Source: an uncultured Bacilli bacterium (lineage in GTDB: Bacteria > Bacillota_I > Bacilli_A > RF39 > UBA660). From it: a stretch of DNA of 22,956 bases. Each line of letters begins with the position of its first letter. Within the stretch, counting starts at the first letter, position 1. The stretch covers positions 1 to 22,956 of the forward strand of contig CAKOWF010000014.1 of assembly GCA_934122215.1 (NCBI GenBank), given 5' to 3'. A model generated the notes under the pieces. It saw only the letters and a list, made by a program, of their open reading frames with translations, made no database searches and had not been told where the DNA came from. Shown in pieces: positions 12,961 through 19,598 of this stretch. The translations under genes were made by a program, and so were the position numbers.

Positions 12961-13925
12961 TGGAAGAATTATTTCAAACTTTTAGTGTAGTTGATTCTTA
13001 TGGCGAAGATTTAACAAATAAAAAATATATAACAAATCCAGCTATAGCAAGAGAAGAAGAAATTAAAAAGTTAATAATGGTATTATTAACTCCAGAAAAA
13101 TCAGGATTGTTAGTAGGTAAAGCCGGTATAGGTAAAACAGCCATAGTTGAAGGACTTGCCTATTTAATTCAAAATAATCAGGTACCAGAGGCCTTAAAAG
13201 GTTATAAAATTATTAAATTAAATTCAACATCTTTAATTGGTAAAATTACTATTGATGGAAAAGAAGAAATGGTTATTTCAAAATTAATGGAAGAACTAAA
13301 AAGTATGACAAAAACAATTCTTTTCATAGATGAGATTCATACATTAATGGGTGGTAATAAAGATAATCCTATGGATTTAGCCAATATTTTAAAACCAGGA
13401 TTAGATAGAGGAGATATTAAAGCTATAGGAGCAACTACTACAGAAGAATATGAAACATATATAATAAGAGATAGAGCATTCTTAAGAAGATTTGAAAGAA
13501 TAGAAGTTTTAGAACCTACTCCAGAGGTAACAACAAAAATATTATTAGGTAGTTTACCTAAGTTAGAATATAAAACAAATTGTAAATTTGTTCAAAATGA
13601 ATATTTAAGAGAATTACTAATTGAATCAATTGTAAATGCTACTACAGAATTTAAAAGAGTTTATGGCTTATCAGCAATGTATCCAGATATAGCATTCTCA
13701 GTATTACAGGCATCATTTTCACAAGCATTATTTGAAAATAGAAGTGAAGTATCAATACTAGATGTATATAACGCCATTAAAACAAGTAAAAGAATATATC
13801 CAGATAGTATTATAAAAGAATTAGATGCATTTAGAGAAAAATTTAAAAAATATACAGATGAATTAGGAATTATGTTGCCAATAGTAACAATTGATGAAGT
13901 AAAAGATGAAAGTAGTTATTATTAA
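12960..13925 (+). CDS. Stand-alone ClpC/ClpB D1-type AAA+ ATPase
   Basis: The 321-aa protein is closely like the first AAA+ module of ClpA/B/C unfoldases. It has an N-terminal linker ending NPAIAREEEI, Walker A GKAGIGKT (53-60), Walker B ILFIDEIHTLMG (about 118-129), sensor 1 AIGATTTEEY, the arginine region RAFLRRFERI, and a C-terminal small helical domain (AMYPDIAF). Clp proteins usually have 650-850 aa with an N-domain, D1, often a middle domain, and D2. Here the N-domain, D2 and the ClpP-binding loop are absent. It is therefore not a standard ClpP partner. It overlaps the lipoprotein gene by one base, so the two are translationally coupled. Role unknown; remodelling a specific partner is the simplest guess. 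It has a good terminator. Confidence 0.85.
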   Translation: MEELFQTFSVVDSYGEDLTNKKYITNPAIAREEEIKKLIMVLLTPEKSGLLVGKAGIGKTAIVEGLAYLIQNNQVPEALKGYKIIKLNSTSLIGKITIDGKEEMVISKLMEELKSMTKTILFIDEIHTLMGGNKDNPMDLANILKPGLDRGDIKAIGATTTEEYETYIIRDRAFLRRFERIEVLEPTPEVTTKILLGSLPKLEYKTNCKFVQNEYLRELLIESIVNATTEFKRVYGLSAMYPDIAFSVLQASFSQALFENRSEVSILDVYNAIKTSKRIYPDSIIKELDAFREKFKKYTDELGIMLPIVTIDEVKDESSYY

Positions 13926-13949
13926 AAACTTAATTTTTAAGTTTTTTTT
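13925..13949 (+). terminator. Rho-independent terminator after the AAA+ gene
   Basis: AAAACTTA (13925-13932) pairs with TAAGTTTT (13938-13945), continuing into Ts. The ribosome site of the next gene follows at once. Confidence 0.8.
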
Positions 13950-13961
13950 AAGGAGGATTTT

Positions 13962-14468
13962 ATGATAAATGTTGTATTATTTGAACCAGAAATACCAGCT
14001 AATACAGGTAATATTATTCGTACTTGTGTAGCAACTAATTCTAAATTACATTTAATTAAGCCATTAGGTTTTTCATTAGAAGAAAAGTATATTAAAAGAT
14101 GTGCAGTTAATTACTTTGATAAATGTGATATAACAATATATGAAAATTTTGAAGATTTTAAATCTAAAAATATAGGTACTTATTACTATTTAACTAGGTA
14201 TGGTAAAAAACCACATACAAGTTTCAGCTACAGTGATAAAAATGAAAATATATACTTTATTTTTGGAAAAGAAAGTACTGGAATACCAAAAGAAATTTTA
14301 AAACAAGATTTAGATCATTGTATGAGAATACCTATGACAGATAATGTAAGAGCTTTAAATTTATCAAATACAGTAGCTATTCTGGTATATGAAGCATTAA
14401 GACAACAAGATTATAAGGATTTGCTTAGAACAGAACCCTTTAAAGGTGAAAATTACTTAGAAGAATAA
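13962..14468 (+). CDS. trmL: tRNA (cytidine(34)-2'-O)-methyltransferase
   Basis: The 168-aa SPOUT-superfamily enzyme has the TrmL pattern. It shows the N-terminal FEPEIPANTGNIIRTC, HLIKPLGF, the glycine loop FGKESTGIP, and the knot residues MRIPMTDNVRALNLSN, which form the S-adenosylmethionine site. It methylates the 2'-O of the wobble nucleotide of certain tRNA-Leu species in the cytoplasm. The length is typical of the family. Start ATG 13962 with AAGGAGG. No promoter can be placed between the preceding terminator and this start, so some read-through from upstream is likely. Confidence 0.95.
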   Translation: MINVVLFEPEIPANTGNIIRTCVATNSKLHLIKPLGFSLEEKYIKRCAVNYFDKCDITIYENFEDFKSKNIGTYYYLTRYGKKPHTSFSYSDKNENIYFIFGKESTGIPKEILKQDLDHCMRIPMTDNVRALNLSNTVAILVYEALRQQDYKDLLRTEPFKGENYLEE

Positions 14469-14474
14469 AAAACT

Positions 14475-14503
14475 ATTGTAAATGAATTTAAATAATGATA
14501 ATA
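14475..14503 (+). promoter_or_regulatory. Promoter TTGTAA-17-TAATAT with TG extension
   Basis: TTGTAA (14475-14480) and TAATAT (14498-14503), spacer 17, with TGA directly before the -10. It lies 27 bases before the start of the membrane coiled-coil gene. Confidence 0.5.
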
Positions 14504-14530
14504 TATTAGTATAAGAATAAGGAGGAAATT

Positions 14531-15382
14531 ATGGAACAATTTTTAGAATTTATGGCTGAAAACTACATATGGATAATCATAATTGGAGTAGTTATAGTCA
14601 TGACTATTATTGGTTATATTGCAGATAAAACAGATTTCGGAAAAGAAAGTATGAAGAATAACAAAGAAAGAAGACAACAAGTAAAAAATAATAATGAAGA
14701 AACAAACATAACAGAAGCATTTAAAACAGATGAATTAGACATACCAACCGAAGAAACTAATGATTTGGAAAAAACTTCTAACAATATAGAACCAGAAGAA
14801 ACACCAAATAAAAAAGAATTACGTCGTATTAAAAAAGAAGAAGTTAAAAAACAAAAAGAAGAATTAAAAAGACAAAAAGAAGAAGAAAAACGTCAAAGAT
14901 TAGAAGAATTAAAAAGTCAAAGAGAAGAAGAAAAAAGATTAAAAGAAGAAGCTAAACTAAATAAACAAAAAGATCAAGAAGAAAATGAAAATTCAGAAAA
15001 CACTCAAGAAGAATTAAATATTTCAGCAAATACTGAAGAAGATAAAAAAGAAGAAACAAATGATATTTTTAGTGAACCATTTTCTTTTGATGAACCAATT
15101 GATGTAGTAGGAAAACCTATTCAAGAAGAACAAATAAACAAATTTGAAGAACCAGAGGTTTATGAACATCAAGAGGAAAAACCAGAATTAACAGAGCAAA
15201 CAAAAGAAGAAAATACAGAATTATCAGAAGAACCAAAAGAAGAAAAATCAGAATTATCAGAAGAACCAAAAGAAGAAGAAAAAAAAGATTTAGAAGAAAT
15301 ACCAGAAATAGAACTTCCAAGCATCGAAAGTTTAGATGAAGAACTAAAAGATGACGAAGATGATGATGTATGGAAATTTTAA
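14531..15382 (+). CDS. Membrane-anchored acidic coiled-coil protein
   Basis: The 283-aa protein has one N-terminal transmembrane segment (about residues 12-29: YIWIIIIGVVIVMTIIGYI), then a charged cytoplasmic tail. Residues about 93-145 form a Lys/Glu/Arg-rich single-helix or coiled-coil (RQKEEEKRQRLEELKSQ pattern). The remainder is acidic and repetitive, including three 11-residue tandem repeats. It ends in an Asp-rich stretch and WKF. No enzyme domain is seen. The layout (membrane anchor, charged linker) resembles bitopic scaffold proteins of the ZipA/EzrA kind in general form only; I do not claim homology. Start ATG 14531 with AAGGAGG at 14519-14525. It has its own promoter and terminator. 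Such low-complexity repeats are prone to copy-number change. Confidence 0.7.
   Translation: MEQFLEFMAENYIWIIIIGVVIVMTIIGYIADKTDFGKESMKNNKERRQQVKNNNEETNITEAFKTDELDIPTEETNDLEKTSNNIEPEETPNKKELRRIKKEEVKKQKEELKRQKEEEKRQRLEELKSQREEEKRLKEEAKLNKQKDQEENENSENTQEELNISANTEEDKKEETNDIFSEPFSFDEPIDVVGKPIQEEQINKFEEPEVYEHQEEKPELTEQTKEENTELSEEPKEEKSELSEEPKEEEKKDLEEIPEIELPSIESLDEELKDDEDDDVWKF
15185..15283 (+). repeat. Three in-frame 33-bp tandem repeats
   Basis: Units begin at 15185, 15218 and 15251 and encode ELTEQTKEENT, ELSEEPKEEKS and ELSEEPKEEEK. The last two are nearly identical in DNA, suggesting recent duplication; the first is diverged. Confidence 0.8.
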
Positions 15383-15405
15383 GAGATTTTTAATCTCTTT
15401 TTTTC
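15382..15405 (+). terminator. Rho-independent terminator after the coiled-coil gene
   Basis: AGAGATT (15382-15388), loop TTT, AATCTCT (15392-15398), then a T run. The left arm overlaps the stop codon. Confidence 0.85.
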
Positions 15406-15433
15406 TTAATCTCTACTATGAACGATAAAAACA

Positions 15434-15442
15434 TGATATAAT
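15434..15442 (+). promoter_or_regulatory. Extended -10 promoter (TGATATAAT) of the glycosyltransferase operon
   Basis: TGA plus TATAAT (15437-15442), 29 bases before ATG 15472. The genes down to 19538 follow with overlaps or very short gaps, so this may drive all of them. Confidence 0.6.
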
Positions 15443-15471
15443 AAATATGATATTTTGAATGGTGGGGTAAT

Positions 15472-15942
15472 ATGAAAAGGGTATTATTTATATCTTCAAC
15501 AGGTGGACATTTAAATGAATTATTGCAACTAAAGCCAATGTTTAAAAAATATGATTCATATATAATAACAGAAAATACAAAATCAAATTTAAAATTAAAA
15601 GAAGAATATGGTAAGAAAATAAACTTTTTAGTATATGGTACAAAACATAAACCATTAACATATCCATTTAAATTATTATTTAATTGTTTTAAAAGTTTAT
15701 TTTTGTATTTTAAAATTAGACCAAAAGTAATTATAACTACAGGGGCCCATACAGCAGGACCAATGTGTTGTATTGGAAAACTTTTTGGAAGTAAAATTAT
15801 ATATATAGAAACATTTGCTAATATAAATACGAAAACGATGACTGGAAAATTAATATACAAGTTTGCAGACTTATTTATTGTACAATGGGAAGAAATGTTA
15901 AAACTATATCCTAAAGCTGTATATTGGGGGTGGATTTTTTGA
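15472..15942 (+). CDS. Alg14-like glycosyltransferase subunit (CpsF/PssD type)
   Basis: The 156-aa protein matches the acceptor-binding half of split GT28-type glycosyltransferases. It has the N-terminal FISSTGGHLNELLQL loop, the central ITTGAHTAGPMC (donor/acceptor cleft region) and the IYIETFANI strand. In Alg13/Alg14 and bacterial CpsF/CpsG or PssD/PssE pairs this subunit anchors the catalytic partner at the membrane and binds the lipid-linked sugar acceptor. A basic/aromatic hydrophobic helix (about residues 64-80, PFKLLFNCFKSLFLYF) could be that membrane contact. Start ATG 15472 with GGTGGGG. It overlaps the partner gene by 4 bases. The sugar transferred (GlcNAc, Gal or other) cannot be told from sequence alone. 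Confidence 0.9.
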   Translation: MKRVLFISSTGGHLNELLQLKPMFKKYDSYIITENTKSNLKLKEEYGKKINFLVYGTKHKPLTYPFKLLFNCFKSLFLYFKIRPKVIITTGAHTAGPMCCIGKLFGSKIIYIETFANINTKTMTGKLIYKFADLFIVQWEEMLKLYPKAVYWGWIF

Positions 15943-16418
15943 TATTTGTAATATTAGGAACACAAGATAAACAATTCCCAAGAATTTTAAAATCCTTAGA
16001 AAAGGAAATAAAAAATGGAAATATAAAAGAAAAAATAATAGTACAAGCAGGTAGTACTAAATATAAAAGCAAATACATGGAAATATATGATTATTTAGAT
16101 ATGAAATCATTTAATAATTATATAAATGAAGCAGATTATATAATAACTCATGGTGGAGTAGGAGCTATATTAGACTCTATTAAAAAAAATAAAAAAGTTT
16201 TAGTAGTTCCAAGAGAACAAAAATATGATGAACATGAGAATGATCATCAAATACAAATAACAGAAAGATTTACAAAAATGGGATATATTTTACCTTGTAT
16301 GGATACAAAAAATATTGCTTCAAAAATAGAAGAATTAAAAAAATTTAATCCTCAAAAATTTGTAAGTAATAATAAAAATTTAATAAAAAAAATAGAAGAA
16401 TTTATAGATAATTTATAG
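15939..16418 (+). CDS. Alg13-like glycosyltransferase subunit (CpsG/PssE type)
   Basis: The 159-aa protein is the catalytic, UDP-sugar-binding half of the split enzyme. It begins MIFVILGT, has THGGVGAILDS (nucleotide-sugar loop, about residue 71 on) and the diagnostic VPREQKYDEHENDHQ. Its start is best placed at TTG 15939, overlapping the Alg14-like stop as TTGA, with GGGGGTGG at 15926-15933 as ribosome site. The in-frame TTG at 15924 would add five residues before the conserved N-terminus and lies in that ribosome site. With the preceding gene it forms one enzyme adding the second sugar of a lipid-linked cell-surface polysaccharide or glycolipid. The rest of such a pathway is not in the window. 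Confidence 0.9.
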   Translation: MIFVILGTQDKQFPRILKSLEKEIKNGNIKEKIIVQAGSTKYKSKYMEIYDYLDMKSFNNYINEADYIITHGGVGAILDSIKKNKKVLVVPREQKYDEHENDHQIQITERFTKMGYILPCMDTKNIASKIEELKKFNPQKFVSNNKNLIKKIEEFIDNL

Positions 16419-16426
16419 GAGGTAAT

Positions 16427-16621
16427 ATGGAAGAATTTGACAAAACATTATATGAAGCAACATCAAATGTAAAGGTAGAAAATAAAATAGACAATAATAC
16501 AATAAATACAATAAAAGAAGCTTTAATGAAGTCAAGAGAAACTGGTAAAAGTTTTTTTACAAGTTTATATGAATTAATGGAGAAAGAAAAAAATGAAAGA
16601 AAAAATAATAACAGAAAATAA
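16427..16621 (+). CDS. VbhA-like antitoxin of a Fic module
   Basis: The 64-aa protein lies directly upstream of, and overlaps by 29 bases, the Fic gene, the usual layout of class I Fic toxin-antitoxin pairs. Its first part, EATSNVKVEN (residues 10-19), fits the antitoxin's inhibitory helix. In that family the motif is [S/T]xxxE[G/N], whose Glu blocks ATP in the Fic pocket. Here the position four before Glu18 is Asn14, with Ser13 next to it. The remaining helices (NTINTIKEALMKSR, then SFFTSLYELMEKEK) match the small helical fold in pattern. Start ATG 16427 with AGGAGG 4 bases upstream, overlapping the previous stop. Assignment rests on position and pattern. Confidence 0.65.
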   Translation: MEEFDKTLYEATSNVKVENKIDNNTINTIKEALMKSRETGKSFFTSLYELMEKEKNERKNNNRK

Positions 16622-17291
16622 TCAATCAATATATTGCTATCCAGGAACTTCTATTCTAATAAATAAAAAAAATATAATGAATAAAGAACAATTACATGAA
16701 TTAGAAAATGCTTCAGTAATTTATAAATTATCACAATTGATAGAAGGAAAAGAACCATTTAGAAAAGATTTAACTATAGAACATTATATTTCATTACATA
16801 GATATTTATTTGGCGATTTATATGAATTTGGTGGAGAATTAAGAAAAGAATTTACTAATAAAACAAATGATGAAATAGAGGGTGAAGAAGGAATAAGAAT
16901 ATATTGTAACCCAGATTTTATATATGAAGCTTTAAAAGATAGATTAATTACAATGAAAAAAGAAGCTATAAAGGTAAAATCAAAAGAAGAATTAATATCT
17001 TTTTTAGCAAGCAATTATATGGAATTATATTATATTCATCCATTTAGAGAAGGAAATAGTAGAACACTTAGAGAATTTTTAAGAGAATATGTAGAATTAA
17101 TGAATAAATTTATAATAACATTTGGTAATTATGAAATAGAGTATAGTGCTTTAAATGATAAAGATAGAGAAAATTTTATTAGAGCTACAATATGGAATAC
17201 TTCAAAAGATCAGGAAAAACAAAAAAATAGTATTAAATTATTAGAAAATATATTTAATAAATGTTTGGTTGAAATTCAAAAAACTAAATAG
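16593..17291 (+). CDS. Fic-domain protein (probable AMP-transferase toxin)
   Basis: The 232-aa protein begins with the usual Fic N-terminal segment YCYPGTSILINK. It then has SLHRYLFGDLYEFGGELRKEF (the flap and neighbouring helix) and the catalytic HPFREGNSR at residues 149-157. The canonical motif is HPFx[D/E]GN[G/K]R; the Gly is Ser here, while the catalytic His149, the Glu and the Arg are kept. Fic enzymes move AMP from ATP to Ser/Thr/Tyr of targets such as gyrase or topoisomerase IV. Start ATG 16593 lies inside the upstream antitoxin gene, so translation is coupled. A stretch SQLIEG (residues 48-53) also fits the inhibitory motif by chance or design. pcrA follows 8 bases later. Confidence 0.9.
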   Translation: MKEKIITENNQSIYCYPGTSILINKKNIMNKEQLHELENASVIYKLSQLIEGKEPFRKDLTIEHYISLHRYLFGDLYEFGGELRKEFTNKTNDEIEGEEGIRIYCNPDFIYEALKDRLITMKKEAIKVKSKEELISFLASNYMELYYIHPFREGNSRTLREFLREYVELMNKFIITFGNYEIEYSALNDKDRENFIRATIWNTSKDQEKQKNSIKLLENIFNKCLVEIQKTK

Positions 17292-17299
17292 GAGGTATC

Positions 17300-19375
17300 A
17301 TGCTTGAAAATTTAAATAATAAACAACTAGAAGCTGTAAAAGAAACAGAAGGAGCAGTTTTAGTATTAGCCGGTGCTGGAAGTGGTAAAACTAAAGTATT
17401 AACAACAAGAGTAGCATATTTAATAAAAGAAAAAAATGTAAACCCTAGAAATATTCTAGCAATCACATTTACAAATAAAGCAGCTAATGAAATGAAAGAA
17501 AGAATTTCAAATATGGTAGAAGATTCAAAATATATTCAAATTTCAACGTACCACTCATTAGGACTACTTTTTATAAGAGAAAATTGTAAAGAATTGGGAT
17601 TTAATCCAAATTTTACAATTATAGATAGTGATGATTCATTAACTCTAATAAAAAAAATAATGAAAGAAAATGGTATTGATGATAAATCATTTAATCCTAG
17701 AGCTATTAGAAATGCTATTTCATCAGCTAAAAATGAATTAATAGATGCTACTTCATATGAAAAATATGCCCTAACAGAATTTGAAACAAAAGTACATGAA
17801 GTATATAAAAGATATGAATCAAGGTTAAAATTAGGCAATTCTTTGGATTTTGATGACCTACTAATGTTACCAATAGTGCTATTTAAAAATAACAAAGAAA
17901 TATTAGAAAAATACCAAGAAAGATTTAAATACATACTAGTAGATGAATATCAAGATACAAATTATGCACAGTATACATTATCGAAATTACTAAGTAGTAA
18001 ATACAAAAATATTTTTGTAGTAGGTGATATAGATCAAAGTATATATGCTTTTAGAGGAGCTAATTACAAAAATATTTTAAATTTTGAAAAAGATTATCCA
18101 AATAATAAAACAATTCTACTAGAAGAAAACTACAGATCAACAAAAGCAATACTAAATGTAGCAAATGATGTTATAAAAAATAACAAAATGAGAAAAGAAA
18201 AAAATCTATGGACTCAAAATAGTGATGGAGAAAAAATAACATATCATAAAGCAGAAAATGAAAAAGATGAAGCATCATATGTAAAAAATGAAATAAAAAA
18301 ATTAATAGATAATGGTGTAGAAAAATCAGATATAGCTGTTCTATATAGGACAAATGCTCAATCCCGTATCATAGAAGAAGAACTATTACATGAAAATATA
18401 CCATACAAAGTAGTTGGAAGTTTTTATTTCTATAATAGAAAAGAAATAAAAGACTTAATATCATATTTAAAATTAATATATAATCAAAATGATGATATAA
18501 GTCTACTTAGAATAATAAATACTCCAAAAAGAGGAATTGGTTTAAAAACTATTGAAAATTTATCAATAAAAGCTGTAAGTGAAAATAAATCTATATATGA
18601 AGTAATAGATAGTGGTAAGGAATTAACCTTCAAAAATATAATAGAAAAAATTAAAGAAAATAAAGAAAATTTATCACTAACAGAATTAATTGAATACATA
18701 TTAACAGAAACTGGTATGAAACAAGAACTAGAAAGTGAAAAAACTGTAGAATCAGAAATAAGACTAGAAAATTTAAATGAATTTAAAACGGTAGCACGTA
18801 ATTTCGAAGATAAATATGGTATAATATCACTAGAAGAATTCTTGGACTCAATAAGTTTAGTATCAGATATAGAAGAGCATAAAGACAATAAAGATGTTGT
18901 AACACTTATGACTGTTCATTCAGCAAAAGGTCTAGAATTTGGATATGTATTTGTAATAGGTATGGAAGAAACTATTTTTCCACATAAAAACTCTCTTCTA
19001 GATAATGAAGAAATAGAAGAAGAAAGAAGACTATGTTATGTGGCAGTAACAAGAGCTAAAAAGAAATTATACTTGACAAATGCTAAAAAAAGAATGATAT
19101 TTGGTGATATTAGTTATAATCCACCAAGTAGATTTATAAATGAAATAAATGAAGAATACCTAGATAAAGAAGAAACAAAAACAACTACATTTAATAAAGA
19201 AGAAACAGTAGATAATACACAAGAATATCGTATAGGAGAAAAAATATTCCATGATAAATATGGTGAAGGAATAATAATAAGTATGGATAACAAAATATTA
19301 ACAGCAGCATTTCCACATCCACATGGAATACAAAAACTAATAAAAGGACATAAATCAATAAGAAAGGTGGATTAA
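17300..19375 (+). CDS. pcrA: ATP-dependent DNA helicase, UvrD/PcrA type
   Basis: The 691-aa superfamily 1A helicase shows all the usual motifs in order. They are the Q motif LNNKQLEAV, Walker A GAGSGKT (about 26-32), motif Ia ITFTNKAANEMKER, motif II VDEYQDTN, motif III VGDIDQSIYAFRGA, motif IV YRTNAQSR, motif V TVHSAKGLEF and motif VI YVAVTRAKK. A C-terminal Tudor-like segment (GEKIFHDKYGEGII) near residue 650 is the RNA-polymerase-contacting part of PcrA. It unwinds DNA 3' to 5' in repair and in clearing transcription conflicts. The length is close to the 720-740 usual. Start ATG 17300 with AGGAGG. It follows the Fic gene closely, and ligA lies downstream as in many Bacillota. Confidence 0.97.
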   Translation: MLENLNNKQLEAVKETEGAVLVLAGAGSGKTKVLTTRVAYLIKEKNVNPRNILAITFTNKAANEMKERISNMVEDSKYIQISTYHSLGLLFIRENCKELGFNPNFTIIDSDDSLTLIKKIMKENGIDDKSFNPRAIRNAISSAKNELIDATSYEKYALTEFETKVHEVYKRYESRLKLGNSLDFDDLLMLPIVLFKNNKEILEKYQERFKYILVDEYQDTNYAQYTLSKLLSSKYKNIFVVGDIDQSIYAFRGANYKNILNFEKDYPNNKTILLEENYRSTKAILNVANDVIKNNKMRKEKNLWTQNSDGEKITYHKAENEKDEASYVKNEIKKLIDNGVEKSDIAVLYRTNAQSRIIEEELLHENIPYKVVGSFYFYNRKEIKDLISYLKLIYNQNDDISLLRIINTPKRGIGLKTIENLSIKAVSENKSIYEVIDSGKELTFKNIIEKIKENKENLSLTELIEYILTETGMKQELESEKTVESEIRLENLNEFKTVARNFEDKYGIISLEEFLDSISLVSDIEEHKDNKDVVTLMTVHSAKGLEFGYVFVIGMEETIFPHKNSLLDNEEIEEERRLCYVAVTRAKKKLYLTNAKKRMIFGDISYNPPSRFINEINEEYLDKEETKTTTFNKEETVDNTQEYRIGEKIFHDKYGEGIIISMDNKILTAAFPHPHGIQKLIKGHKSIRKVD

Positions 19376-19376
19376 T

Positions 19377-19538
19377 ATGATATTAAATTTATGGGAAACA
19401 ATAAATAAAGGAGCAAATAACTTTAAAGAATGGATTATAACAAATGGAACAAACAATCCATATTTATGGGTATGTATGTTTTTCTTAGGAATTCTAGTAT
19501 TTGTATTAACATATAATGCATTACATAAAGATAGATAA
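19377..19538 (+). CDS. Small membrane protein (53 aa)
   Basis: A short ORF starts at ATG 19377, one base after the pcrA stop, with AAAGGTGG 6 bases before it. The product has a polar N-terminal half with three Trp residues overall and one transmembrane helix (about residues 31-46: WVCMFFLGILVFVLTY), ending in a short basic tail. It is not recognised. Tight coupling to pcrA and a terminator at its end support it as a real gene. Confidence 0.7.
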   Translation: MILNLWETINKGANNFKEWIITNGTNNPYLWVCMFFLGILVFVLTYNALHKDR

Positions 19539-19560
19539 ACAGAAATGTTTTTCTTTTTTT
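19537..19560 (+). terminator. Short terminator with GNRA loop
   Basis: AAACA (19537-19541), loop GAAA, TGTTT (19546-19550), then a T-rich run. The stem is only 5 bp, so termination may be partial and allow some read-through into ligA. Confidence 0.55.
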
Positions 19561-19576
19561 ATTACACTAAATTTGC

Positions 19577-19582
19577 TATAAT
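19577..19582 (+). promoter_or_regulatory. -10 element of ligA
   Basis: TATAAT ends 16 bases before ATG 19599, giving a predicted leader of about 10 nt. An ORF start at 19545 lies upstream of this element and would encode a Phe-rich, non-conserved extension, so it is not used. Confidence 0.5.
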
Positions 19583-19598
19583 ATATATAGGTGATAAC

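Noticed and set aside
16738..16755. SQLIEG in the Fic protein as proof of a self-inhibited (class II) Fic
   Set aside because: It aligns by position with a non-inhibitory helix before the Fic core, and a separate antitoxin-like gene is present upstream; kept only as a remark.
19545..19598. Longer start for ligA
   Set aside because: The extension is Phe/Tyr-rich, lies in a terminator T run and spans the -10 element; ATG 19599 follows a proper ribosome site.
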